Of a stretch of DNA of 64,000 nt, positions 27,434-36,232 are shown one piece after another. Both the position numbers and the translations under genes were made by a program. The DNA is from Micavibrio sp. UBA2638 (GTDB lineage Bacteria > Pseudomonadota > Alphaproteobacteria > Micavibrionales > Micavibrionaceae). Under the pieces are notes generated by a model. The model did no database searches and was not told the origin of the DNA. It worked only from the letters and a program-made list of their open reading frames with translations. The stretch spans positions 181,286 through 245,285 of the forward strand of contig DENS01000003.1 of the NCBI GenBank assembly GCA_002359735.1, read 5' to 3'. Each line of letters starts with the position of its first letter. Positions within the stretch are counted from its first letter, which is position 1.

Positions 27434-27465
27434 GCGTTAAAGCCTTGCGTTAAAGGCTTTAACGC
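27434..27465. repeat. Perfect 13-bp inverted repeat between dapD and dapE
   Basis: GCGTTAAAGCCTT (27434-27446), loop GCGTTA, then AAGGCTTTAACGC (27453-27465), 25 bases after the dapD stop. No T-run follows, so it is either a Rho-type or partial terminator, an mRNA-stabilising hairpin, or an operator. The loop repeats the first six bases of the arm. Confidence 0.65.
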
Positions 27466-27573
27466 GCGGCAAATAACCTGAACGCGCCGCATTCATAAGA
27501 CTAGCGGCCACTATTTCCCTGTGGTTGGAATGATGATATCGTTTACACAAATAACCCATAAAAAGGTCATACA

Positions 27574-28722
27574 ATGATAAATACGCTGGGTCTGGCCAAA
27601 GCCCTGATTTCCGTTCCCTCGGTAACGCCGCATGATAAAGGGGCACAAGACATTTTAAAAACCCATCTGGATGCGGCCGGATTTCACTGTTTCGATGTGC
27701 CTTTTGGCGGCGAAAACGGGCAAGCGCGCATTGAAAACCTGTTTGCCCGTTTCGGCACAGGCCCAAAGCATCTTTGCTATGCCGGCCACACCGATGTCGT
27801 ACCGCCCGGGCCCGAAGACAAATGGACATACGGGCCATTCACACCGCATGTAGAAGATGGTGTACTTTATGGGCGCGGCGCCAGTGATATGAAAGGCTCT
27901 GTTGCGGCCTTTACCGTTGCCGCGATTAAATTTGTTCAAAACCACCCCGATTTCGGCGGCAGTATCAGCCTTTTGATCACCGGCGACGAAGAAGCCGATG
28001 CCATAAACGGGACGGTCAAAGTTCTGGAATGGATGAAAAACAATAATCATATCCCGGATGTGGCACTAGTTGGTGAACCCACAAACCCCAATCACATTGG
28101 CCAGGAAATCAAAATCGGCCGCCGCGGATCATTGAACGGCCATATCACGGTTAAGGGCAAACAGGGCCATGTCGCCTATCAACAATTGGCCGATAACCCG
28201 TTGCCGCGCCTGATTACATTACTGGATCGGCTGGCCGGACATACATTTGATGAAGGCAACGCCTATTTCCTGCCAACCAATCTGGAGATCACCACCATTG
28301 ATGTCGGTAATAGCGCAACCAACGTAATCCCCGCGGAAGGACGCGCCAGTTTTAACATTCGTTTTAATGATAACTGGAGCAAAGCCACGTTAATGGAAGC
28401 CATCACAAACATTCTGGATTCCAGCAAATTGGACTATGAGATCACCTTTGATGGTAACGCAGAAAGTTTTATTACAAAGCCGGGGCCCTGGAGTGAAATT
28501 GTTGCCAGCGCGGTGGAAAAAATATCCGGGCTAAGGCCCGCCTACACAACCACTGGCGGCACATCGGATGCGCGGTTTATTGTGAAATATTGCCCGGTCA
28601 TTGAATGCGGCGCGGTGAATGACAGCATTCACCAGATCAACGAAAACGCAAAAGTGTCAGACCTGAACGATCTGACACAAATCTATGAAGAAATATTAAA
28701 ACGATATTTTGAAATAACCTAA
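27574..28722 (+). CDS. dapE: Succinyl-diaminopimelate desuccinylase DapE
   Basis: A 382-residue M20-family dizinc amidohydrolase that releases LL-diaminopimelate. Metal-site residues are visible: His72 and Asp74 in YAGHTDVVPPG, Asp105 in GRGASDMKG, the Glu pair in GDEEADAINGT, and a late His in NDSIHQINE. TTGGTSDARFI is the substrate block. It is coupled in function to DapD upstream. Confidence 0.96.
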   Translation: MINTLGLAKALISVPSVTPHDKGAQDILKTHLDAAGFHCFDVPFGGENGQARIENLFARFGTGPKHLCYAGHTDVVPPGPEDKWTYGPFTPHVEDGVLYGRGASDMKGSVAAFTVAAIKFVQNHPDFGGSISLLITGDEEADAINGTVKVLEWMKNNNHIPDVALVGEPTNPNHIGQEIKIGRRGSLNGHITVKGKQGHVAYQQLADNPLPRLITLLDRLAGHTFDEGNAYFLPTNLEITTIDVGNSATNVIPAEGRASFNIRFNDNWSKATLMEAITNILDSSKLDYEITFDGNAESFITKPGPWSEIVASAVEKISGLRPAYTTTGGTSDARFIVKYCPVIECGAVNDSIHQINENAKVSDLNDLTQIYEEILKRYFEIT

Positions 28723-28728
28723 ACCGGT

Positions 28729-28756
28729 TTGGCCGCGATGCAGCAAGCGCGGCCAA
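28729..28756. terminator. Hairpin between convergent genes (possible terminator)
   Basis: A perfect nine-base stem, TTGGCCGCG with CGCGGCCAA, ten-base loop, lies between the convergent stops of dapE and the PRC-barrel gene. There is no clear T-run on either side, so the terminator call rests on position and stem strength. Confidence 0.42.
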
Positions 28757-28772
28757 GGCCCAACCCAGATAT

Positions 28773-29456
28773 TTACATTTCGTCTGCGAATTCCAGAATG
28801 GTATCAGCCTGCTGATCGGCCAAGAGGACCTCATATCTTGATCCCTTGGGGCGGTATTCCACCGAGGAGAACGGAATAGCCACGCTTTCGCCACGAATTG
28901 TTTTGTAATTCACCCGCACCAGCAGGGCCGTCACACGGTCACCATTGGCCGAGAACATAACATCTTCAACCTTGCCAATACGGCGCCCATCATCGGCCTT
29001 TACTTCCGAACGAATTAAGTTTTCAATACTGATGCCAGCGGCCCCTTCGCCAGCCGCGGTTCCGATGCTGGCCAGAATTTCAGGATAAATATCGGCAATG
29101 CGGTCATCATCATACCCCAGCGCATAAGATCGCGGGGACGCCGTCACATTTAATTCATTATAATTCAAATTAATTTCACCCAATTGCAAACGATTGAGAT
29201 CCACATTCAAAGAATCAATTGATCCGTTTTCGCTTACAACGATGTCCTGCAAATCGCCGATAACTTTATTTTTGTTATCATGAACCTTGCTTTTCAATGT
29301 ACGGTTTGCCGTTTCCCATTGCGGATTTTGCTTTGGCTTAATACGGTTGTATTCCGCCAGTGTATCATAATAAGGGTCCAGACCGGCGGCCTGAACAGGG
29401 GGAATAATAATGGCAAAAAGCGCCATAACGGCTAGACATTTCAGCGAATTTCTCAT
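28773..29456 (-). CDS. Exported PRC-barrel domain protein
   Basis: A 227-residue protein with a signal peptide (CLAVMALFAIIIPPVQAAG) and two PRC-barrel-like units: NKVIGDLQDIVVSENGSIDSLNVDLN early on and DGRRIGKVEDVMFSANGDRV with ALLVRV later (here split into runs under twenty). The family binds diverse partners in RNA processing, photosynthesis and envelope proteins; its role in the periplasm is unclear. RBS AAAGGAGAAG. Confidence 0.82.
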   Translation of the reverse strand: MRNSLKCLAVMALFAIIIPPVQAAGLDPYYDTLAEYNRIKPKQNPQWETANRTLKSKVHDNKNKVIGDLQDIVVSENGSIDSLNVDLNRLQLGEINLNYNELNVTASPRSYALGYDDDRIADIYPEILASIGTAAGEGAAGISIENLIRSEVKADDGRRIGKVEDVMFSANGDRVTALLVRVNYKTIRGESVAIPFSSVEYRPKGSRYEVLLADQQADTILEFADEM

Positions 29457-29544
29457 AACAACTTCTCCTTTATGGCAGGCACTATAGATGAAAAGATTTT
29501 ACAAATCAAGAAATTTACATAATTTAATATAGGGCGGTTATGTG

Positions 29545-29901
29545 TTACGCCAAATTCTGGGCATTATAGATATAGATCACAGGCTTTTCCCATGGATGGG
29601 ACGGCAAAATCACGGCCTGCACAAACCGGTCAAGCATATCCTGATCATACGGCAAGGACAATTCAACGCGGCGGCAGCTATCCCGCTCCACTTGCCCCAC
29701 CATACCCTGCGCGGGCTGGGCCCCTTCCAGAGCGCGGAATTGTTCAACGCCTTCTTCGCTCCACCAGGCGACATGATCATACGGGCCCATAAAAGACGGT
29801 ATGTGCGCAGATACAGCCTTCATGAACGCGTCCATATCCTGTTCCGGCACAAAAATAACAAGGCGGTAAGAGGGTGTCCAAACAGATTTATTCTTCATCA
29901 T
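29545..29901 (-). CDS. Nif3/CutA-like small protein
   Basis: About 118 residues resembling the stand-alone form of the domain found inserted in Nif3-like proteins: YRLVIFVPEQDMDAFMKAV, then a middle GPYDHVAWWSEEGVEQFRALEGA, and an end VILPSHPWEKPVIYIY (each quoted as a short run). That family has a CutA-like ferredoxin fold. Function unknown. The start is placed at the ATGATG (29901) after AGGGTTGATT; its 5' end overlaps truA by about 14 bases, so translation is probably coupled to truA. Confidence 0.75.
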   Translation of the reverse strand: MMKNKSVWTPSYRLVIFVPEQDMDAFMKAVSAHIPSFMGPYDHVAWWSEEGVEQFRALEGAQPAQGMVGQVERDSCRRVELSLPYDQDMLDRFVQAVILPSHPWEKPVIYIYNAQNLA

Positions 29902-30661
29902 AATCAACCCTGACAAGATATAACCCTTCGGCCGGGGCCGTCATGCCGCCTGCATCACGGCGCTTGGCATACAGGGCCTGCATCAGGTCATGTGTTGTCC
30001 ATTTTCCTTCACCCACCAATGTTAAAGTACCGACCATGTTGCGCACCTGGTGGTGCAAAAACGACCGCCCTTCGGTTTCAACTATAATTTCCTTACCGCC
30101 AAAATCATCATAGGGCCGTTCGGTAATATCCAAACGATCAAGCGTCTTCATGGGCGATTGTGCCTGACATTCACTATCGCGAAAGGTTGAAAAATCATGA
30201 TGCCCTAACAAGGATTGGGCCGCCTCATGCATGGCTGCGGCGTTCAATGGCCGTTTAAAATGCCAGACGAACCCTTTGTCGCGCACAATAAACGCGGGGC
30301 GCTGCACGATATGATAGCGGTAGAGCTTATTCGTGGCATGGAAACGGGCGTGAAATTCGGCATGCACGGGCTCCGCATGTACAACGGTGATGGGATGCGG
30401 CAAAAGATGGTAATTCAGGGCCTTCATCAGGGAAAACCCGTCCAGGGGCCTATCACCATAATCCAGATCAAAATGACAAACCTGGCCAATAGCATGTACG
30501 CCCGCGTCCGTACGCCCCGCGACGGTGACTTGAATATCTTGCTGGCAGAACTTGGTGATGGATTCTTCAATGGATTGCTGGATGGACGGCACGTCGATTT
30601 GACGCTGCCAACCCGCGAAATTCGTACCAACATATTCTAATGTAAGTTTCCAACGTTGCAT
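29888..30661 (-). CDS. truA: tRNA pseudouridine(38-40) synthase TruA
   Basis: A 257-residue synthase that modifies uridines 38-40 in the tRNA anticodon arm. The catalytic Asp52 is in VAGRTDAGVHAIGQ. YVGTNFAGWQRQ at the start, FHARFHATNKLYRYHI and SFLHHQVRNMVGTL are all diagnostic. It is divergent from the metallopeptidase-like gene at 30730. Confidence 0.96.
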   Translation of the reverse strand: MQRWKLTLEYVGTNFAGWQRQIDVPSIQQSIEESITKFCQQDIQVTVAGRTDAGVHAIGQVCHFDLDYGDRPLDGFSLMKALNYHLLPHPITVVHAEPVHAEFHARFHATNKLYRYHIVQRPAFIVRDKGFVWHFKRPLNAAAMHEAAQSLLGHHDFSTFRDSECQAQSPMKTLDRLDITERPYDDFGGKEIIVETEGRSFLHHQVRNMVGTLTLVGEGKWTTHDLMQALYAKRRDAGGMTAPAEGLYLVRVDYDEE

Positions 30662-30729
30662 TATTCACTCGCGCGCGCTATTGTCATAGTCATATTAAAA
30701 ATAAAAAACCAGCAGGGAAGATCACATCA

Positions 30730-31395
30730 TTGCAGCCGTTAGTCAACGAAATTGAAATTAACGAAAAAATCTTTGACCCGTTCATGGATTTGTATATTGT
30801 CTTTGGCCGCTGTGCAAAAAATGATAACGAACCCTATGGCGTTTACTGGCAAATGCGCGAAAGCAGCGTTCTGGATGTGCAGGGGACCTATGACGATGCC
30901 ATCGATGCCCGCGCGCATTTCGAAGAGGCCGTACGCGCCCATATCGAACCCCATATCCATAATCGCGACCCGCATGCGTATGATATATATGATTGGGAAG
31001 ATGATGATCTGGGCGCCTATAATACCCCGGTCACAAAACGCGAAGCACGGGCGCTGGTTAAAGACGTGGCCGAAGAATACGGGTTCTCGCCCCCAAAAAT
31101 CAAATTCAACAAAAGCGGAAATTATTACTATCCGGATAGCAATACGATACAAATAGCCGCCATGGATAAAATTACCCTGCTGCATGAACTGGCCCATGCC
31201 ATGACTGATCATCAGGCAAAGCAAACCGAGCGGCCCTATATTTTTCATGGACCGCAATTTGCCTGGAACGCCATTGAACTGTATCAAAATTATGCAGGAA
31301 TAGACAGGCAATATCTGATCAACACCGCCGCCAAGCACGATATTTTAGGCGATACACAAGCCAAACAAATATGGGATGTGGATTTAGACCTGTAA
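30730..31395 (+). CDS. Putative zinc metallopeptidase-like protein (HELAH)
   Basis: A 221-residue protein. The C-terminal part has LLHELAHAMTDH, an HExxH zincin motif, and HGPQFAWNAIELYQ, whose His may be the third ligand. The N-terminal 100 residues are acidic and of unknown fold. No signal peptide, so probably cytoplasmic. I cannot place it in a named peptidase family; it resembles the TIGR04338-type 'putative metallohydrolase'. The start is taken as TTG (30730) after AGGGAAG; an ATG 18 codons on is the alternative. Confidence 0.7.
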   Translation: MQPLVNEIEINEKIFDPFMDLYIVFGRCAKNDNEPYGVYWQMRESSVLDVQGTYDDAIDARAHFEEAVRAHIEPHIHNRDPHAYDIYDWEDDDLGAYNTPVTKREARALVKDVAEEYGFSPPKIKFNKSGNYYYPDSNTIQIAAMDKITLLHELAHAMTDHQAKQTERPYIFHGPQFAWNAIELYQNYAGIDRQYLINTAAKHDILGDTQAKQIWDVDLDL

Positions 31396-31406
31396 TTCAA
31401 AAATCC

Positions 31407-32354
31407 CTAATCAAATACATCGCCAACGGCAATGTAACCGCCATTGATCGCAGCATTAAAATCCATCGGCTTTTTTCCCTCGGGCTGAACGGTTTTAAGT
31501 ATAATCCCATCACGGCCACAAGCCACCAATCCGGTTTTATCACAAATGCGCCCCGGCGCCGCGCTGCCCCCTTCAGGAACATCATGGCACAGATCAGCAC
31601 CTAGAATTTTCAGTCGCCGCCCGTTTATGTTGCCCCAAACCCCGGGCCAGGGATTAAGCGCCCGTATCTGCGCATCAATGGCCGCGGCCGGCTCGGCCCA
31701 ATCGATCAAACCATCAGATTTTTTTAACATCGAGGCATATGTCGATTGTGCATCATCCTGAATTTCGGCGGCCAGATAGCCATTTTTGGCCAATTGATTA
31801 ACTACCTCTAACGCCATGTTAGCGCCAAGTTTTGCCAATTCATCATGCAGGCTGGCCGCCGTGGTTTGAGGAGTGATCGGTACGGAAACTTTGGCAATCA
31901 TCGGCCCGGTATCCAGCCCCTTTTCCATTTGCATGATAGTGACACCGGTTTCACTATCGCCCTTCCAAATCGCGTATTGAATGGGCGCCGCGCCGCGCCA
32001 GCGGGGCAACAAGGACCCGTGAATATTCAAACATCCAAATTTGGGCGCCTGCAAGATGGCCTCAGGCAATATAAGGCCATAGGCCGCAACAATCGCAACA
32101 TCCAGATCATGCGCGGCAAATTCTTGTTGCGCGTCCGGGTCTTTCAGGCTTGTCGGGGTAAAAACGGGAATGCCCTGTTCATCAGCATAATGGTGTACAG
32201 GTGAAGGGTGCACCTGATGCCCGCGGCCTTTGGGGCGGGGCGGCTGAGAATAAACACAGACCACATCTTCCCCGGCCTGAACCAGAGCCTTCAGGGCAAC
32301 AAGGGCAAAATCCGGCGTCCCCATAAAACCGATACGAAGACCAGACCGACTCAA
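31407..32354 (-). CDS. fmt: Methionyl-tRNA formyltransferase
   Basis: A 315-residue enzyme that formylates initiator Met-tRNA with 10-formyl-THF. Family blocks are RIGFMGTPDFALVAL, QPPRPKGRGH, the catalytic region GCLNIHGSLLPRWRGAAPIQ (Asn, His), and the GVTIMQMEKGLDTGPM block. Its ATG overlaps the def stop by four bases, so deformylase and formyltransferase are translationally linked. Confidence 0.97.
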   Translation of the reverse strand: MSRSGLRIGFMGTPDFALVALKALVQAGEDVVCVYSQPPRPKGRGHQVHPSPVHHYADEQGIPVFTPTSLKDPDAQQEFAAHDLDVAIVAAYGLILPEAILQAPKFGCLNIHGSLLPRWRGAAPIQYAIWKGDSETGVTIMQMEKGLDTGPMIAKVSVPITPQTTAASLHDELAKLGANMALEVVNQLAKNGYLAAEIQDDAQSTYASMLKKSDGLIDWAEPAAAIDAQIRALNPWPGVWGNINGRRLKILGADLCHDVPEGGSAAPGRICDKTGLVACGRDGIILKTVQPEGKKPMDFNAAINGGYIAVGDVFD

Positions 32355-32872
32355 AGCAGCCCCTGTTTTTTTAATTTATCGACCTTTTTTAACATCATAT
32401 TGCGTTTTAAAGAAGTCAGGTAATCGGTAAATAAAACACCGTTCAAATGATCAATTTCATGCTGAACACAATGCGATAACAGACCAGAGGCCTCCATCTC
32501 TTTTTGCTCGCCGTCATAATCAACGTATTTAACACGTACAGAGGCCGGGCGCTCCACATCGGCATATTGCCGGGGAATAGACAAACACCCTTCCTGCATA
32601 ACGCTCATCTCCTCGGATTCCCAGATCACTTCGGGGTTGGCCATCAACCATGGCGCGGCCTCCTCCCCGTTTTCACGATCGGACAAATCCATAACAATCA
32701 CGCGGTTCAAAATTCCGACCTGATTGGCCGCCAGCCCAATGCCCGGCGCGTCATACATTGTTTGCAACATCTTATCCATCTGGCCACGGATATCGTCTGT
32801 AATGCTTTGCACCTCATGGGATTTGGTTTTCAAAACCGGGTCCGGCACATATATAATATCGTAATTGCTCAT
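32351..32872 (-). CDS. def: Peptide deformylase
   Basis: About 173 residues from MSNYDIIYVPDPVLK. It removes the formyl group from nascent proteins. All three motifs are present: GIGLAANQVG, EGCLSIP (metal Cys) and QHEIDHLNG (HExxH). Twelve codons are open upstream, to 32908, but MSNYD is the better start. The stop overlaps fmt. Confidence 0.96.
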   Translation of the reverse strand: MSNYDIIYVPDPVLKTKSHEVQSITDDIRGQMDKMLQTMYDAPGIGLAANQVGILNRVIVMDLSDRENGEEAAPWLMANPEVIWESEEMSVMQEGCLSIPRQYADVERPASVRVKYVDYDGEQKEMEASGLLSHCVQHEIDHLNGVLFTDYLTSLKRNMMLKKVDKLKKQGLL

Positions 32873-32994
32873 AAGCATTGAAATAATTGGTTTTGCCCGC
32901 CGGGTCAAGTTGAAGCTGAGACGGCATAAGATTTACCCATGACACAGCCATTCAAATATGGCCTACTACCCCCATAAATATGAAAGGATACATC

Positions 32995-33477
32995 ATGAAA
33001 TTTTATCTGAAGCCATTGATCGCGGCGATAGCCATTTACACCTTTATGACGCCAGGCGCTTCCAACGCACAGCAACCAACCCCCGTTACCATAGTCCACG
33101 CAAAAACCATTGCAGAGACCTGCCCGGGACAATGGGAACACCAACGCTGCCTGCAATCGCTATCCTATTCCAATCTTGCCCTGGCCGGACAATACGCCGA
33201 GGCCCTGAATAAGGCCGGAAAAAAGGATGCTATAGAAACTTTGCGGCAAACCTGCGCCGCCTCTACCGCCGCCACAAAAGGTGAATACCCACCCGCGGCC
33301 ATGACCAGTGCCTTTACCACATGCGCCAATAGCATCTATAGTCTTTCGGAGGAAACGGGAATTAAACCCGATCAAAGCCATTATCAATTACTGATTGCCG
33401 CGATTTTATGCCTGAATAAAGACCCGCAATGCGAATTGCTGGAAGCCGGTTTGAAAAAAGGGATTGGTGCCCAATAA
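32995..33477 (+). CDS. Exported hypothetical protein
   Basis: A 160-residue secreted protein. The start at 32995 is set by AAAGGATACATC. A signal peptide (LKPLIAAIAIYTFMTPGASNA) is followed by a mature part with six Cys residues (CPGQWEHQRC, LRQTC, FTTC, ILCLNKDPQC), which suggests disulfides in the periplasm. No family recognised. It ends in a strong terminator. Confidence 0.72.
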   Translation: MKFYLKPLIAAIAIYTFMTPGASNAQQPTPVTIVHAKTIAETCPGQWEHQRCLQSLSYSNLALAGQYAEALNKAGKKDAIETLRQTCAASTAATKGEYPPAAMTSAFTTCANSIYSLSEETGIKPDQSHYQLLIAAILCLNKDPQCELLEAGLKKGIGAQ

Positions 33478-33524
33478 ACAGCAATAAGAAAAAAGCAAAA
33501 GAGTGAAACAACAAAATAACCAAC

Positions 33525-33560
33525 GCGGGCCCCCTTACTTAGGCTAGGCCCGCTTTTTTT
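33525..33560 (+). terminator. Rho-independent terminator
   Basis: GCGGGCC (33525-33531) pairs with GGCCCGC (33547-33553), followed by TTTTTTT. It ends the exported-protein gene and overlaps the 3' end of the convergent rmuC. Confidence 0.85.
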
Positions 33561-34776
33561 GTTTATCATCCTCTTCAGTCAAAGACAGCATGCGCGGCGC
33601 CCGCTCAATGGGGTCAAATTCACCAAGTTCAGCCGCGGCCTTGCCTTGTAGCTCATGCATCTTACGGGCCGATGGCAACACCGATTTTTCCAATGATCCC
33701 ACCGCCGCATCATACCCATTCATGGCATTTTGCAAGTTCTTACCAACCTTGGCGATATGGTCAGTGAAGGTCAAAAGCCGTTTGTATAGCTCACCGCCCA
33801 GCTCCGAAATCTCCTGCGCATTCTTGGCCAACTCTACCTGACGCCAGCTCATACCAACCACGCGCAACAAAGACATCAACAAAGTCGGAGAGGCAATAAT
33901 AATATTCTGTGAGGCGGCATAATCCACCAAACCGGGGTCAGCGCGCAAAGCGGTGGAATAAATATGTTCCGACGGCAAAAACAGCACTGTAAAATCCGGG
34001 CTTTCCACATTTTCCCAATACCCTTTGGATCCCAAAGATTTCACATGAGATTTGACCTGACGGGCAATGCCATTCATCACGTCTTTATATTGGCTTTCAC
34101 TCATGTCATCAGACAAACGTTGCACAAATTCATTAATCGGTGCCTTGGCATCAATAATGATATTAAACCCATCTTGCATGTTGATGATGGCATCCGGGCG
34201 TTGACGCCCCGCCGCAGTATCCATTGATACCTGGGTTTCATAATGCACACCTTTCATCAGGCCGGATTTTTCCAACAGACCCTCAAGAATATATTCTCCC
34301 CACATACCCTGGGCGGATGGATCACGCAACGCCCCAACCAGCTTGGCCGTTTCATTCGAAAGATAACGCAAATCCTTACGTAATTCTTCATCTGTTCCCT
34401 TAACGGCCTGCAGGGTTTTTGCCAGCTCCTCCAGGCGTTCATTGACCGGCTTCACCATGACATCAATGGCTTTTTGGCGTTTATCCATGTCATGGGCGTT
34501 GTCTGCCTGCGCCGATCTCAGCTTCTCTTGTGCCAATTGCAGAAAGGCTTCACTGCTTTTTTCCAGAGCTTCCTGAGCCGTCAAACGAAAGCGGTTGCCC
34601 ATTTCGGCATTTATAGCTTCAAAATTGGCGCGTTCAGATTTCACCTGCGCATTCAGCTCGGCATTCTGGCGCTCCAATTTGGTAATGCGGCCAAAATAAT
34701 AAAGCGTGGCGGCAAATAGCCCCGCAACCAGACCAGCGCCTGCAAATATTAATTCGCTATTCAATTGTTCAAACAT
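33544..34776 (-). CDS. rmuC: DNA recombination protein RmuC
   Basis: A 410-residue protein: an N-terminal membrane helix (LIFAGAGLVAGLFAATLYYFG), a long coiled coil (about 30-130), then the RmuC nuclease-like domain with SAQGMWGEYILEGLLEKSGL, DAIINMQDGFNIIIDAKAP and TVLFLPSEHIYSTAL. RmuC limits inversions at short repeats. Its 3' end shares bases with the terminator of the convergent gene. Confidence 0.95.
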   Translation of the reverse strand: MFEQLNSELIFAGAGLVAGLFAATLYYFGRITKLERQNAELNAQVKSERANFEAINAEMGNRFRLTAQEALEKSSEAFLQLAQEKLRSAQADNAHDMDKRQKAIDVMVKPVNERLEELAKTLQAVKGTDEELRKDLRYLSNETAKLVGALRDPSAQGMWGEYILEGLLEKSGLMKGVHYETQVSMDTAAGRQRPDAIINMQDGFNIIIDAKAPINEFVQRLSDDMSESQYKDVMNGIARQVKSHVKSLGSKGYWENVESPDFTVLFLPSEHIYSTALRADPGLVDYAASQNIIIASPTLLMSLLRVVGMSWRQVELAKNAQEISELGGELYKRLLTFTDHIAKVGKNLQNAMNGYDAAVGSLEKSVLPSARKMHELQGKAAAELGEFDPIERAPRMLSLTEEDDKQKKRA

Positions 34777-34834
34777 CGGTAAATCCCGTGTATAATTTCC
34801 AGAGTACGAAACAGTTTATCAAAGTTGGGCAAAA

Positions 34835-35557
34835 ATGAAAACAAATAGCGAACATTATAAAATAATTTCCTTTGGACAACGCCGCCGCAAAACTTCACGA
34901 AAAACCGAACGCGGGAATGCCCTGCTTTATGTGTTAATTGCCATTGCCCTTTTTGCCGCCCTCAGCTTTACCCTATCGCGCAACAGCGATAACACAGAGG
35001 CCGGATCCCTTACCGAAGACCGGGCAAAACTTTATGCCAGCCAGTTAACATCCTATGCCGCGCAAGCCAAATCCGCTGTTGATCAAATGCTGTTTCAAGG
35101 AGCCCAGATTGACCAGCTGGATTTCACGCTGCCCAGCGAAGCCACATTTAACACCGCCCCGACGATTTACAAGGTTTATCATCCTGATGGCGGGGGGTTA
35201 ATCCCTGCGCAAATACCAGAAAACGCCACCAATGAAATTTCAACCACGCCGCCGGCGGGCTGGTATATGGGGCGCTTTAATAACGTGGAATGGACACCCG
35301 GCACAGATCAGGATGTCATCTTAACCGCCTATCAGATTACAAAACCAGTGTGTGAAAGCATCAATGTCATGATCACCGGTGACCCCGCCATTCCCAAAAT
35401 CACCAGCGGGGACATGTCAGATTACCTTGTGCCTGACGCCCCCAATACTGACCTCACAAGCACAGAATGCGCGGGATGCAATGAATATTCTAGCCTGTGC
35501 GTCAGCAATAATGCTGAGAGCGCCTATTCTTTTTATAATATTATCGCAGCGCAGTAA
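34835..35557 (+). CDS. Pilin-like exported protein
   Basis: A 240-residue protein with a basic leader and the sequence ERGNALLYVLIAIALFAALSF (Gly27-Asn28, then a single hydrophobic helix). This resembles a class III/prepilin cleavage site, but the Glu at position +5 of true pilins is absent (Tyr here). The C-terminal part has four Cys (CESIN, ECAGC, LC). Such 'RGN.L...LIA.ALFAALS' proteins occur in alphaproteobacteria without known function. It is divergent from rmuC; no secretin or prepilin peptidase gene is near. Confidence 0.65.
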   Translation: MKTNSEHYKIISFGQRRRKTSRKTERGNALLYVLIAIALFAALSFTLSRNSDNTEAGSLTEDRAKLYASQLTSYAAQAKSAVDQMLFQGAQIDQLDFTLPSEATFNTAPTIYKVYHPDGGGLIPAQIPENATNEISTTPPAGWYMGRFNNVEWTPGTDQDVILTAYQITKPVCESINVMITGDPAIPKITSGDMSDYLVPDAPNTDLTSTECAGCNEYSSLCVSNNAESAYSFYNIIAAQ

Positions 35558-35572
35558 CGCACCCGCCAGCGT

Positions 35573-35590
35573 ACCGGCCCGCCGGTTTTA
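35573..35590 (+). terminator. Short terminator-like hairpin
   Basis: ACCGG, four-base loop, CCGGT and TTT(T), 15 bases after the pilin-like gene; it overlaps the engB stop. The stem is short, so modest support. Confidence 0.35.
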
Positions 35591-36232
35591 AACAGCATAG
35601 GAGCGCATAAGCGCGCGAAGCTCCTTGATGCCATAGTCCTTAACAGCGCTGGTAAAGTGGATGTCTGGATAGGCCGCGGCATGTTTTTTTAGAACCGGAT
35701 GTATTTTCTCACGCAACATCTCTTGCTGGGCGCCGCGCGCTTTATCGCATTTGGTCATGATTATTCGGTATGACACGGCCGTTTCATCCAGCATCTTCAT
35801 GATCTCAATGTCGCTATCCTTTAATCCGTGACGGGAATCAACCAGAATAAACACCACGCGCAAGGACGGGCGGCCACGCAAATATGCCCGCATAAGTGCA
35901 TTCCAGTCATCGCGCTGGGTTTTAGACACTTTCGCGTAACCATATCCGGGCATATCAACGATGTGCATAACGCCGCCCAAATTGAAATAGTTGAGCTGTT
36001 GCGTACGCCCTGGTGTATTCGATGTACGTGCCAGCGTATTACGTCCGGTCAATGCGTTCAGCAGGCTGGATTTACCAACATTCGAACGCCCGGCAAAGGC
36101 AATCTCCGGTAAACTATCTTCCGGTAACTGCGACAAGGCAGCAACGCCCAGCATAAAATCACAAGGGCCCGAAAACAGAACGCGCGCTTTTTCCAGTTGG
36201 TCTGCGGTATAGTCTTCTGCGCTTACACTCAC
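35588..36232 (-). CDS. engB: Ribosome biogenesis GTP-binding protein EngB/YsxC
   Basis: A 214-residue essential GTPase needed for large-subunit assembly. G-motifs: G1 AGRSNVGKSSLLN, G2/G3 TPGRTQQLNYF and DMPGYGYAK, G4 TKCDK. It starts with a GTG that overlaps the yidC stop by four bases (GTGA), so it is coupled to yidC. Confidence 0.96.
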   Translation of the reverse strand: MSVSAEDYTADQLEKARVLFSGPCDFMLGVAALSQLPEDSLPEIAFAGRSNVGKSSLLNALTGRNTLARTSNTPGRTQQLNYFNLGGVMHIVDMPGYGYAKVSKTQRDDWNALMRAYLRGRPSLRVVFILVDSRHGLKDSDIEIMKMLDETAVSYRIIMTKCDKARGAQQEMLREKIHPVLKKHAAAYPDIHFTSAVKDYGIKELRALMRSYAV

